A DNA stretch of 64,000 nt from assembly GCA_963854835.1 (NCBI GenBank), contig OY978529.1, positions 47,859,821 through 47,923,820 of the forward strand, read 5' to 3'. A program made the position numbers and the translations under genes. The notes beneath the pieces were generated by a model. That model was not told the origin of the DNA and did no database searches. It was given only the letters and a program-made list of their open reading frames with translations. The stretch is from Megamerina dolium. Lineage: Eukaryota; Arthropoda; Insecta; Diptera; Megamerinidae. Below are positions 1-10,658 of this stretch, in pieces. Position 1 is the first letter of the stretch. Each line of letters starts with the position of its first letter.

Positions 1-393
1 TTTAGTAGGCCAACTACAACAATACGACTTTCGATGTCGCTCCATTCCGTGATTGTAAACAATTAATGCCAAAAACTGTTTACATGGCAATGAAGCATGG
101 CATTCGTAATGAATGCGTTTCGTTGTGTACCAATATTTTTGACTTGACTAGGTATATTTGTCAGCACAATATTTAATACGCATAGTATTTTACTTGTTGA
201 CATGTTGACATCTTGATAATAGTAGTAAGCACCGCCTAAAATGTAGAAATTTCCACTTTTAACTAAGTAACCCTAACTGCTGAATTATGTAAAGCGAAAC
301 GCATCGAAAGAACCCAAATGTTCGTAGAAATATCAATTTAGAATCCACATTAAATCCACAGAAAATGATTATAAATTCAATTCGGTTACTAAC

Positions 394-1391
394 CGCAGTT
401 TTTAGCACTCATAAGAGGATGATCCGCCGGTAATGGTTCTGGAGTCATAACATCTAATCCTGCAGAAAATATCTGATTGGTCTCCAAGGCATTCACAAGA
501 TCATCTTGATTAATTAAACCTGAAATTGTTGAAATAATAATACATGAATTATGGTATTGTCGCAAAAGTTGAAAATGTTCATAACAACATACCTCCTCTT
601 GCAATATTAATCAGGACTGCAGTATTCTTCATTTTTTCGAATGCTGCTCTATTAAATACTTCTAAAGTTTCATTTGTCAAAGGTGCAGCAATAAAAATGA
701 AATCACACTCGCTCAGTAATTGATCAAATGGCACTTTGGATGCAGAAAATTGTTTCTCAATATCAGAAGATACGTGCCGACGTGCTGTATAGATAATTTG
801 TGCAATATCAAATCCAACTAATCGTTTGGCAATTGCTTGTCCAATACCACCAAACCCATAGAAACCGACCACTGAATTGCGTATATCTTGGCCCCACATC
901 CAATTGATGTGATAATTTTCCCAAGTGGAACTACAATTCAGAAAATATATGTTGGCTTATAAATAATAATTTGCCACACTTTGCACTTACGATGCAATTT
1001 TTTCACGTCCCTCATGGAATCTTCTAGCCGCAGCTATCATAAGTCCGATAGCCAAATCAGCAACGGTATTGTTTGGAACCATAGGCGTATGACCTAGAGG
1101 AATTTTACGTTTTTTCAACTCTTCTACATCCACATTATCAAGACCTGCTGACATCGTAGATACCGATTTCAATTGTGGGCCAGCATTATCTAAAACCTCA
1201 GCATTGAGTACTTCACGGCAAGCCCAGAAAATACCATGTACGCCTTTAACCTTTTCCAAAATTTCTGATCGCTTTGAAGGAAGACTTTGACAAATGATTA
1301 ACTCACACGAACGTGACATTGTAGCTAAAACTTCCACTGGAACTTGTGGATGTGCTACAAATATCTTTAAAGTCTCTGCAATTTTTGCCAT
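394..1391 (-). CDS. GRHPR-type 2-hydroxyacid dehydrogenase, copy 1 (3'-partial)
   Basis: Glyoxylate/hydroxypyruvate reductase family: NAD(P)H-dependent reduction of hydroxypyruvate and glyoxylate. Three exons are visible on the minus strand, 991-1391, 593-930 and 394-519, with GT-AG borders and continuous phase. Start ATG is at 1389-1391. The Rossmann motif GFGGIG lies in exon 2; the catalytic Arg (INIARGG) is near the end of exon 2 and the catalytic Glu ([11 protein letters not shown]) is in exon 3. The last exon, which carries the catalytic His, is not in the window. By spacing in copy 2 it should lie just beyond position 1, but positions 1-120 do not resemble the matching intron of copy 2, so its presence is unproven. 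About 19 of 288 visible residues differ from copy 2, 12 of them in exon 1. Several change residues typical of the family (DN for DH, MVPNN for TVLNN), which hints at relaxed or altered function. It could be functional or a decaying duplicate. Confidence 0.88.
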
Positions 1392-3239
1392 TTTAAGTTT
1401 GTCTATAAATTATCAAATAGTATTATTAATATGTTATTAAATAGTATAATTTCAAAAATGTCACTTTACTCTTTGCTGTTTTTAATTTTTGCCTTTTCTT
1501 TGCACTAAATGTTGATATCTACGTAACAACTAGTATTATTCGATTAATCTTAACTATTCTGTTTAAAAATCACAATTCGGATCACAATTCATAAAAATAA
1601 TTCAACTTAAAAAAAAAAAAAAAAAAAAAATTATGAATAATGATGAATAAATTTATTTCTAAATATTTCCTATTCCATCCCAATTATTTTAAAACAACAA
1701 ACATTATAATTATATCTACAATAATTATGGTTTGATTAAATTTATTCTCGCACTCAATTATTGTTTTGGAACTCCACAAATAGGAATGATTACAGAATAT
1801 AAGTATATTTTCAATATAATCAAAAGCAGGCGACTAACTACACATAGTGCTATTAATTATTCTGTATTCTGAACAAAAACTTAATGCAAAAACAAATGTT
1901 TCGTCATAAAAATTCGCTACCCTGCTTCAAAGGTTTTTTTTTTACATAGAAAAGTATCAGTATTTTTTCCCTATAAAAATGTCCCTATGAATGTCAATTT
2001 TTTGCTAACCGTAGTAGTGACTGTAGTATAAAACTGAATGATTTTTATAATACTATAATAATATAATGATCGAATTAATCATAAATCAATGCATCCATCA
2101 AAAAGCATATTCCCCAATTGCATTCAACACTTATTTAAATTAAAGTTCTTTGATCATGCTACATTAAATAGTACACTCAAAAAAAGCGAAGTACTTGTTT
2201 AGCTAGCGGCAGTTCTCTCTCACGCTCTATTCGATACTGTCTACTGATATCCATGGTCTAGCTAGATAACGGCTGATATGAGTGGCCACACAAAAGTAAA
2301 TTGTAACAATCGTAAAGGTGTCTACAGATAATATAACATTATTTGAACACGCACATTTTTTGCATGAGTCCATCATACAAAAAATGATATATGACTACGT
2401 ACTTATCAATCACAAATTCGATGGTACTTAACTACTATGTAACACACTACACTTACAAACAATTAAATATTACTGAGACATTTTATTCAAACTCAATCGC
2501 CTATAGATAGACATACATAAAGCTTTCTCTCTCATCCAAATATATTATCTACTTTAGAATGCTCTACTAAACCAGCAGCTTTTATGTGCATTTTGCTTTT
2601 CAATTAATCATAGAATAGTTTATCTCACACTTTTCAACATACTCGACTGAAGAACATTTAATATAAATAAATATATTGTATTTGTATGATTTGGTTTATA
2701 TTAGGGATGTTCTATTTTTTGTGTATGTAAATAATTGAAGCCATAGGAGCTGAATTTTTGGCCGAGCTTCTTTTCTAGTGAACGACAAACTAACAATATT
2801 GCGGGAGACTAATTTATATTAGCCGACTACGACTGGTAGAATTCTTGTGATAACATTTCTTTTTAAGCTCTGTCACAAAGCTCAAGCAGAAGCTTTTTCA
2901 TAGTAAATTCTTACTGTCGAAAGAATTGCTTGTACAATACTGTATATAATTTAAAAGATCAAATTTGTTGTTGTTAATCTACATAGCTTCTTTTAAAAGT
3001 TTTTTTCATAAAAAAGTCTTACCATTAGAAAAAATACCAATTCCATAATAATCGTAAAAAATTTAGAAATATGAGTGCTTCTTAAACGCATGTTCCTCTG
3101 CGGTAATACATTGCATCTTGTCCCTAAAGGCAACCCTTGAAAATATGACAATGTATTCTGCTCCATTTTTGTGATATGGTACGATTGATGCAACTTTAAT
3201 GCCACATAACTTCACTCCGAATAATTATTTTGTAATTTT
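1392..3239. other. Non-coding upstream region of GRHPR copy 1 (duplicated block)
   Basis: No convincing gene. AT-rich sequence that is collinear, with small indels, to about 12189-14180 upstream of copy 2. It presumably contains the promoter and 5'UTR of GRHPR copy 1, but no core promoter element could be fixed. It includes a poly-A run near 1610-1630 and an old SINE (listed separately). Confidence 0.7.
2738..2935 (-). repeat. Degenerate tRNA-derived SINE, oldest copy
   Basis: Minus-strand match to the body of the SINE family seen in full at 55345-55715: the GAGCTTCTTT box, the AGCCG...TAGAATTCTTGTGA stretch, the AGCTCTGTCACAAAGCTC block and the TTACTGTCGAAAGAATTGC block occur in the same order. 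It is strongly mutated. The same insertion is present, partly deleted, in the second duplication copy (13598-13735), so it predates the duplication. Confidence 0.65.
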
Positions 3240-4205
3240 TTGTTTTGTTTAAAAGGTACAATTATCATCTTTATAAGTCATTTTAATTTTGATAAAAATA
3301 TTGAAGAAAATACATTTTTTTATTTTGATTTCAGTGGGACAATGCAAAATAGCGAAGTTCGTGTTTCGTGGAACCAATGTGGCGGAAACAGCTCGCAATA
3401 TTAACGCTGTGTTTGGCACTGAAGTCGCTTCAAAGCAGACAGCATCCCATTGGTTTGTGAAGTTCCGTTCTGTTGACTTCGATTTGACCAATGAACCACG
3501 TGGATGACCAGAGACGGAGGTGAATAACGACGTGCTGAAAGCCACAATCGAATCGAATCCGGCTCAAAGTGCACACAATTTATCGTTGATGTTTGCGATG
3601 TTCAAACAAACAATACTAACCAATTTGGCTCAAATCGGCAAGATAAAAAAGCTGTACAAGCAGGTACCACACAAATTGAACGATGATCAAAAACGCTATC
3701 GTCTCGAAGCTTGCCGTTCGCTCCTTGCTCGCAACAAAAGCGAATCGTTTTTGAATCGAATTGTTACGTCTGATGAGAAACGGATTCTTCACGACCATCG
3801 CAGTGGTTGGATCGAGATGAAGCACCGAAATACTTCAAGATGCTGATGGTGACTGTTTGGTGGTGTGGAGGCTTCAGCTTCATGAAACTGGGCGAATATC
3901 TACTGTATGCAACTGGACGAAATCATGCAGTATCTTGAGATTAAACAGCGAGATTGGTCAACCGATCAACCCCAACCCTCTTGCATGATAACGCGCGACC
4001 ACACACTGCACGAAAAACTGTGGCAAAGCTACAGGAGTTAGATTTGGAAACTCTCCGACACCCACCATATTTATCCGACCTTGTACCCACCGACTACCAC
4101 CAGACTTCCAGCAGTTCATCGACTCCCGTGAACCCGGCTTTTGCAGCAGAGGGATAAATGAGCTACCGCTGAAGTGGCAAAAGTCTATCGATAGTAAGGG
4201 CGCAT
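3240..4205 (+). mobile_element. Degenerate mariner transposon, transposase broken by frameshifts and stops
   Basis: Mariner (Tc1/mariner, DD34D) transposase remnants read in order on the plus strand but in several frames: an N-terminal HTH part (3345-3507, SKQTASHWFVKF), a middle part (3520-3830, ending near SFLNRIVTSDEK), then LHDNARPHTARK near 3970 and a PPYLSDLVPTDYH region to 4100, followed by a C-terminal tail to about 4200. Stops and frame changes separate the pieces, so it is dead. The left 640 bases recur at about 14180-14798 as part of the GRHPR duplication. Similarity to that copy stops inside the element near 3879. Confidence 0.85.
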
Positions 4206-4984
4206 ACGAGGTGTGATCAAAAAGCAAGGTGACTTTTTGAATTTCAAATTTCAAATTTCCAAATTTTTTTTTTGTTGTGTTGGTTCAGATTCATAGTTTC
4301 CACTATATAACATTCTTTGCTTGTTTATGAGAGGTTCTTAAGGTTAGAAGTGTTTGATGTGCTTTGCGATGGAGCAGAGTTTGCATTACATTTTGTGTAA
4401 AAAATGGAATCCAGTGCTCTAAAACTCTTGGAATGTTGACAGTGGCATACGGTGAGTCTTCTCTGAGTAAGAAAAATATGTATAAGTGGCACAAGCCAAG
4501 AAGGCCGAGAAAATGTCAATGACGAACCTCGCCCTGGACGCCGCAGCACATCACCAATAGATGAAAATGTTCAAGTAGTGAAAGAAATTGTGTTGAAAAA
4601 TCGTCGAATCACCATTAGAGAAGTAGCTGATGATCTCTGCATCGCGTTTGGTATATGATAAGCGGTTTTTACATATGGATTTTGCATCACACATCATTGC
4701 TTGTGATTTCTTGGCCAAAAACAATACCACTATCATGCCTCACCCACCATATTCACCGGCCTTGTCCCCCTATGACTTTCCTGTTCCCAAAACTGAAGAG
4801 ACCCATGAAAGGACGGAGACTTGCAACAATTGAGGAGATAAAGATTGCATCGCTGAAATAGCTCAAGGCTATACTAAAAAGTGCTTATCAGAAGTGCTTC
4901 GAGGATTAGAAAAAGCGCTGCCATAAGTGCATTATATCTAAGGGGGATTACTTTGAAAGGGACAACATAAATATTGATGAATAA
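4206..4984 (+). mobile_element. Second mariner, internally deleted
   Basis: Directly abuts the preceding mariner. The left end begins near GGTGTGATCAAAAAGC. N-terminal remnants (4370-4640, including ENVQVVKEIVLKNRRITI in one frame) jump to C-terminal remnants (4670-4930: a DFLAKNNTT segment, HPPYSPALSPYDF, then an ATIEEIKIASLK segment). The central catalytic region is missing, so this is a deletion derivative without function. The right end is lost where a SINE begins at about 4985. It resembles an irritans-type mariner, but subfamily is not certain. Confidence 0.78.
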
Positions 4985-5230
4985 ATAAATGCATTAAAGT
5001 GGTACTTATATGCTCCGAAGAGCTCTTTGGCCAAGCTTCTCTTAGAGTACTGTTATACGTGTTCCATTTTTGTACAAAATTAGAAATTACCTCTTGATAT
5101 TAAACGGTTCCGAACGGCGGAACCTTTTTGATCACTCTTTCTGAGCTTTCTGACATAGCTCTTTTAGAAGCGCTTCCATGGTAAATTGGAAGGAGGAATT
5201 GCCAATTGCTTTCTTGCTTTCGAAATATTA
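4985..5230 (-). repeat. tRNA-derived SINE, minus strand
   Basis: SINE family member with the tail type reading ATTTATTT...AGTGGCAC/GGGCTCTTTGG in plus orientation (4985-5035), the body with CCGAACGGCGGAACC near 5107, an AGCTCTTTTAGAAGCGC block near 5157, and GGAATTGCCAATTGC near 5195. The tRNA-like head is missing. Its right part chance-resembles a transposon end (see rejected list). Confidence 0.7.
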
Positions 5231-5646
5231 GCATATTTTTTTTTAATTGAAAAAAAAATCTTAACATGAACCTCGATTATGCCCTGCTCTATGAAAACTT
5301 GCTTGTTCAGTTGCATTCGCGTATTCAAGCCAAAGCAGGCGATTTCTTCGGTTGCCATCGATAATACGAATACAGTTAATTCTCAGGCAATTTAACTAAG
5401 TTGTGTTGTCATCCGCCATTGGGGCATTAATGTCATAGACGACAGTTACATTAATGGAGGTTTTGACATTAAAAACTCAATTTCATGAAAATTGGAAGTT
5501 TTTAAATGCAACCTCTCGATATTTTTCTGCATAGTTTTAAAAGTTATTATGCATCAGCTAGAAGCACTTTGACAATATGCGTACTACTAAGAATACGGAA
5601 GGGTTGTTATTGCTTTAACTGGTGGTTGTTCAAGCTTGCTGTTACT

Positions 5647-5660
5647 GTTACTATAACAAC
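5647..5660 (+). promoter_or_regulatory. Candidate RFX X-box upstream of IFT80
   Basis: GTTACT-AT-AACAAC fits the RFX-binding X-box pattern (RYYNYY, 1-3 bases, RRNRAC) used by ciliary genes. It lies 110 bases before the IFT80 ATG, the usual distance. Seen: the match and its position. Known: RFX factors drive intraflagellar transport genes in animals, including flies. Inferred: that this copy is used. Confidence 0.5.
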
Positions 5661-5770
5661 ACAGGAATGCAAACAATATTTTATTTGGAATATATCCTGT
5701 AATACATATAGTTTGTACTAATATCCTAAATAGCTAACAGGTACTTTCTGAAAATTTAAAAAATAAATAG

Positions 5771-8700
5771 ATGAAGTTGAAAGTGAATATTTGTAAAATA
5801 AGCTCTAATCATACCACTAATGATTATCAGTACAATGCTAGCAAAAATAATTATGCAGATACACACGATACCAAAAATAACCAAACGTTAAGTATCTCTC
5901 CATTGACTTGTGTGGATTGGAGCAGTAGTGAAGAAATATATTTTGTTGGGTAATTGAAGTTTGTTTATAAAAGTGGATATATGTGATTATGAGATAATTT
6001 AAATTTTCAGCGATGATCATCAGATTTGGAAATGGTCCTCAATAACGCGAGATTCGGTGGAAGTCGGCCGATTACCAAATGATTTTATTCCCACCGATCT
6101 GCATTGGCTTTTACTTGCCGGACGTGGCAGTAGTGGCGGGAAGGCAAGCGATACCCTGCTGATAAGTAGTAACGATGGCCGTTTTATTATCTTAAATAAA
6201 AGTGCACGAGTTGAACATAACATTTCGGCACATTCAAAAGCCATAAGTTCCGGCAGATGGAGTCCCGATGGTGCTGGACTTTTAACAGGTAATTTCTATT
6301 TAAAATAATATTGTATTGTATTACTTATAAATAGAATTTTAATTTTCAAAAATATAACTATTAATTTAAATATATTTTTCCACATATAGCTTCGGAAGAC
6401 GGTATTATAAAAATATGGTCACGTTCCGGCATGCTACGATCGACAGTCGTTCATAGTGAAGAACCGATTAGATGTGCACGTTGGTCACCTAATTCAAATT
6501 CAATCGTTTTTTGTCAGGGTGGCTCCATATCAATTAAACCATTAGCAGCGAATAGTAAATTGCTCAAAGTAAGGCTTTCATATTCATATTTTATTTATTG
6601 ATGGATTATCAACAATTTCTACATGAATTACATTTACAGTGGCGTGCTCATGATGGCATTGTACTGTCGCTTAGCTGGTCAACTCAATCTAATATCATAG
6701 CCTCGGGCGGAGAAGATTTTCGATTCAAAATTTGGGACACTCAAGGTTCTAATCTTTTTACAAGCAGCACCGAAGAATATGCTATTACATCGGTGGCGTT
6801 CAATGCAGAAAAAGATCTACTCTTGATAGGATCATTCAATATGCTAAAATTATGCTCCAATGCTGGTGTAAGTTTCTATGGTGTACTTAGGTCCTGAGGT
6901 TCGGTTAGGTTAGGTTATGAGGCCGCCCCCATTATATAACCATGCATCACTGATGCTTACTATCCTGTCTCCTCTGTTAAGCGGAACCATTGGGATTTCC
7001 TAATGAATAGAGCAATGCCCCTGACATTTATGGGTGCAAGCTCAGTGGTACCTGTAAAAAAGCCACTCCACAGTAGAGTGTGCCTTCAGCGTGCCAAGGC
7101 GGGGCATCTACAGAGGAAGTGGTGAAAACTTTCCTCCTCTTCCTCGTCCTGGCAGCTGCGACAAAAATCGTTGGCCGGTAAACCGAGCCTTGCAGCATGC
7201 CTATCAACAAGCCAGTGGCCCGTGAGTACGGCGACTACATTACTAATGGTTTTGCTACTCATTGACAACAGTGAACTAGGTTAGTCCAAAAAGTTCTCGG
7301 GCTCACAATGAAAGACTATTTATTGGTTTTGGTTTGAAATATACTTTATTTTTTAATAAATAATCTCCTGAAAATTCAGATGTAGTGTGTTTAGTAGATT
7401 GGGTTGCTTCCCATACAAAGGCAATAAATTACGATTATCTACCCCTTAAGAAAAAGCATAGCTCGAGAGCATCTCGGCACCATTTAAAGCTATATTTTCA
7501 TGAAAAACAGCCCAAACACATTTTTAATCCTAATTTTGACATTTGAAAGCCAATTTGCTGCTATTGCATACCATTGAAAATGTATCAGTGAGCATCATAT
7601 TTCGTTTTCACAGGTCATTGACCTACGACGACAGATTTGAAACGTCAGAAAAGCTAATCGAAACAAGCGAAGGAAACATTTGGAGAACGCGTTTCATCTC
7701 GAAATGTGCCAGCCGATTGGCGAGATTGTGCGATTTAACGTCTCTAGATTATTTTCTCTGAGGCTACATGCAGTCATTAGTTGATATGAATAAACGGTTG
7801 GCCGCCTTGAAAGGCAACATTGTGCTAACCATTACCCCATTTCTTGAAAAAGTAGTTGAAAATTAAGCCAAATAATAGTTAACATATAATTTGGACATAT
7901 CGAAAAGATTTTTCTTTCGAACGGTACCCACCTGTCGGCAAGCAATTGGCAATTCTTCCGACAGTAACAACTTGCCATGAAAAAGCTTCTAAAAAGAACT
8001 CTGTGACAAAGCTCAGAAAAAGTGATGTCACAAGTGTTCTGCCGTTCGGAACCGGCTAAAATAAGTAGGTCCATTCTAATACTGTCCAAAATTTAAGACG
8101 CACAACAGTAATGGAAGAGAAGCTCGGCCAATGAGCCCTTTGGGGCTTTAAGTGCCACATATTTATTTATTTTTATAATTTGGACTAGAATTTTAAACTG
8201 TTGTGCAACTGTTGTTTATGAATTTAGTAAAACACGAAATTTTCATGAAATTTACATGTCTGAGCTACTGAGTGAACTAGTAAACTCTGACCTCGGAGGT
8301 CAACGACGATTGAGGAGCCAATGAAAAAAATCTGTAAATTGGCCATCAAATCGGCGCAATCAATAAAATTTTGGCGCCTAGATTGAGTGGACATTTGAAA
8401 CTTTCTCAGCGACCCATCCTAATGTATAGCATATCCAATGAAGTTTATTTATACAATAATTTTTTATGCATTGGCCAGTGGTCGTACAGCTGCACACGAT
8501 TTACAGAGCCGATTGTAGGATCGATCCATACGATATCATGGTCATTCGATGGAACTCAGGTAACTTGTGGCACATCGACTGGAAATCTAATAGTGGGATA
8601 TATTGTCGAAAAGCAATTGATTTCTCGAAATTTGAAAGCAACAAGTAAAGGTCGAAAGTCCATCACTTTGCAAGATATTCAGAATGCCACAGTAGACGCT

Positions 8701-10319
8701 TTAGACTTTCCAGAACGAGTGACTAACTTCAGTTTAGGATATGGACATCTTGTAGTAGCTACAACAAATCAAGTACATATTTTTAATGAGAAATCCATTA
8801 ACACTCCCATCATAATTGACGGCCGTAATGATGTGAGAGTCATTGAAGTGGGAAAAAAGTATGTTGTTGTAAATAAACTGCAATTCCACTGCTCGACTGC
8901 TCAAATACTTCAAATACTTACTCAATCAATTTCAGATTTTTCATGATATTAGACTCTTCGTCGATTTGGGTGTATTCTTATACGGGCCGACTTCACCTCA
9001 ATCCACGATATCCAGGTTCGCAGGCGCAAATTTCTCTTCTAACCAGCCGTGAACTTTCCCTGGGTTTAGATGTACTAGCTATACGTGATAATTCGGATAA
9101 AACAGGTATTTAAGAGTGAATTATAATAATTATATGCATTTCCATAAATGTACTACAATAGGTTTGCACATATTTGACCTGATACCTGGTGCATCGCGAC
9201 AGTATGAACCACATTTTTTGCGTTCGAAGACGCAAATTTCTGAGATATCCGCATGTCGAGCAGGCACCACAAATGATCAATTTGTTGTAATTATTGATTA
9301 CAATCGTGAACTATATATTACTGAAACAAGAAATTTAAATGAGGGAAACGACAGCGAAATCTACAAAATCGGCACTCAGGTGACGACCGTCAAGTGGGCA
9401 AGTGAAGCAAATATTTTAGTGGGAGTACATGATGCTTGTTACAGCATATGGTATTGTCCCGGCGAGGGAGCTGCTGACCCTACGATAATTGCTTTGACAA
9501 CTGTGACAATTGATGCAACGTAAGTTTTAAATAATATATAATGGCCCGTCATCTTAAAATTAGACGCCGTTTTGTCATAGAAAATTCTCAAAAAAGTCGA
9601 TTCTAATTTTTTACTATACGAACTAATATTTACAAAAATTGTTTCACAACTCGTTTAATTTCATTACATAAAAAGCGAGTTTGGTAAAAATATTGCAATC
9701 GAGTCCTTCGACGATGCATTAATCTCTTTTCGATGTTCCGGTTCTTTACTTTCGGTAAATATTAACATTTACTGTGAAATTTTACATCGCACATTGATGG
9801 ATGGTCAATGGCAGCAAGCGCTAAAGATTTGTCGTCTAGCACAAAATGCTATCCTATGGGCAACACTAGCTGCGGTTGCAACTCGGAAGGGACAACTTCA
9901 AATAAGCGAGGAAGCATATTCGGCTGCAATACAGATTGATAAAGTTAGCTATTTACAGCATATTAAGGTAAATATAATATGTATTAGTATATTATAAGAA
10001 TTTATTATACATTTTGCAATATTTACCCTTCTAGGGACTAGCACCTTCAAGTCCAGAACAGATGGCGGAGAACTCCTTAATGATTGGACGTCTTGTGGAA
10101 GCTGAGACAATGCTTTTGCATAATCGCAAATTTACCCAAGCTATCGGTTTGTGTTTGCGTATGCACAATTGGCGTCGTGCATTGGAAATAGCGCAAAAGA
10201 ATCAACCGGATTTGTTAGATACTATTTTGGAACAACGCAAAAAATACCTAAAGGCCCTATGCAGAGATGAGTGGGATACAACATTTATGTCTTACTCTAA
10301 GGAAAAAGAGATTGAATAA
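5771..10319 (+). CDS. IFT80: Intraflagellar transport protein 80 (IFT-B, WD40), nine exons
   Basis: IFT-B subunit needed for ciliary transport; Drosophila Oseg5. Exons: 5771-5949, 6011-6288, 6390-6568, 6640-6867, 8479-8858, 8936-9105, 9162-9519, 9676-9967, 10035-10319. All junctions are GT-AG and phases are continuous, giving 782 residues and a stop at 10317-10319; the vertebrate protein is about 777. Two WD40 propellers fill about residues 30-560 (for example DDHQIWKWS, SEDGIIKIWS, GEDFRFKIWD). The C-terminal helical part includes ATLAAVA, DKVSYLQHIK and the LHNRKFTQAIGLCLRMHNW region. Intron 4 (6868-8478, about 1.6 kb) is far larger than the others and is filled with LINE, rosa and SINE debris, yet the frame is intact. 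The gene is convergent with GRHPR copy 2, their stop codons 339 bases apart. A candidate X-box lies upstream. Confidence 0.95.
6895..7270 (-). mobile_element. Jockey-type LINE 3' fragment in IFT80 intron 4
   Basis: On the minus strand the ORF at 7086-7268 reads the end of a non-LTR retrotransposon ORF2: GHWLVDRHAARLGLP, then the Cys/His knuckle CRSCQDEEEEESFHHFLCRC. It ends in a 3' tail containing repeats of AACCTAACC at 6900-6915. 5'-truncated and without reverse transcriptase, so inactive. Confidence 0.75.
7600..7870 (+). mobile_element. rosa-like (DD41D) transposase C-terminal remnant
   Basis: Translations around 7690-7860 give CDLTSLDYFL, a stop, GYMQSLVDMNKR and a FLEKVVEN segment, which match the C-terminal end of the rosa-type transposases at 49307-50426 and 57690-58400. 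A stop and frame shifts break it. The sequence from about 7275 (TAGGTTAGTCC start) to 7600 may belong to this or another element. Confidence 0.6.
7885..8185 (+). repeat. tRNA-derived SINE in IFT80 intron 4
   Basis: Plus-strand copy containing TTTTCTTTCGAACGGTACCC, GGCAATTCTTCCGACAG, AAAAGCTTCTAAAAAGAAC, CCGTTCGGAACCGGCTAA, GAAGAGAAGCTCGGCCAA and a terminal AAGTGCCACATATTTATTT. The tRNA-like head is absent, and the tail is of the CCCTTTGGGGCTT type. Confidence 0.75.
9541..9610. repeat. Short ATGGCCCG repeat, possible miniature element
   Basis: In IFT80 intron 7. Begins ATGGCCCG and ends near GTCGATTCTAATTTTT, with ATTAGA and TCTAAT arms facing each other. It resembles 63120-63221 and 15013-15115. 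Weak on its own; called because the same blocks recur. Confidence 0.35.
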
Positions 10320-10658
10320 ATTTACAAGTAAATTTTAATTTGTATTAAGAAGCGAGCCTCAAGCAGTTCGTTTTTTTCAATATGTTTTTTTAGCAAATGT
10401 ATTGAATTTTTATCTATAAAAGACATAAATCGAGTAAAATTGCACAACACAATTCTTATCGTGATCCAGATCTCGTGATTTGGTGTGATCTATTTGGTGA
10501 GATCTTATGCTCTTGATCCCGATCCCCCGAAATGTTCAACTCGTTCAATTGTGGCCATGACCATCTAAATAATATTGTACTAAGAATTTGAAAAGAAGTT
10601 GACTTTATTTTATTCTATCTTCACATATTATAATATCGCTAGATGTTGATTAAATCTG
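10320..10658. other. Convergent 3' intergenic region IFT80/GRHPR copy 2
   Basis: No gene. Contains the 3'UTRs of two convergent genes. A GATC-rich stretch (10460-10530) with repeated GATCTCG/GATCCCGATC words is visible but unexplained. Confidence 0.6.

Noticed and set aside
4206..5135. Apparent inverted ends GGTGTGATCAAAAAGC and CTTTTTGATCACTC bounding one transposon
   Set aside because: The right one is part of a SINE body (family sequence GAACCCTTGTGACATCACTTTTT, mutated), so the match is coincidence; the mariner is cut where the SINE begins.
6895..6920. Telomere-like AACCTAACCTAACC repeat
   Set aside because: It is the 3' tail of a LINE fragment, and Diptera do not use this telomere repeat.
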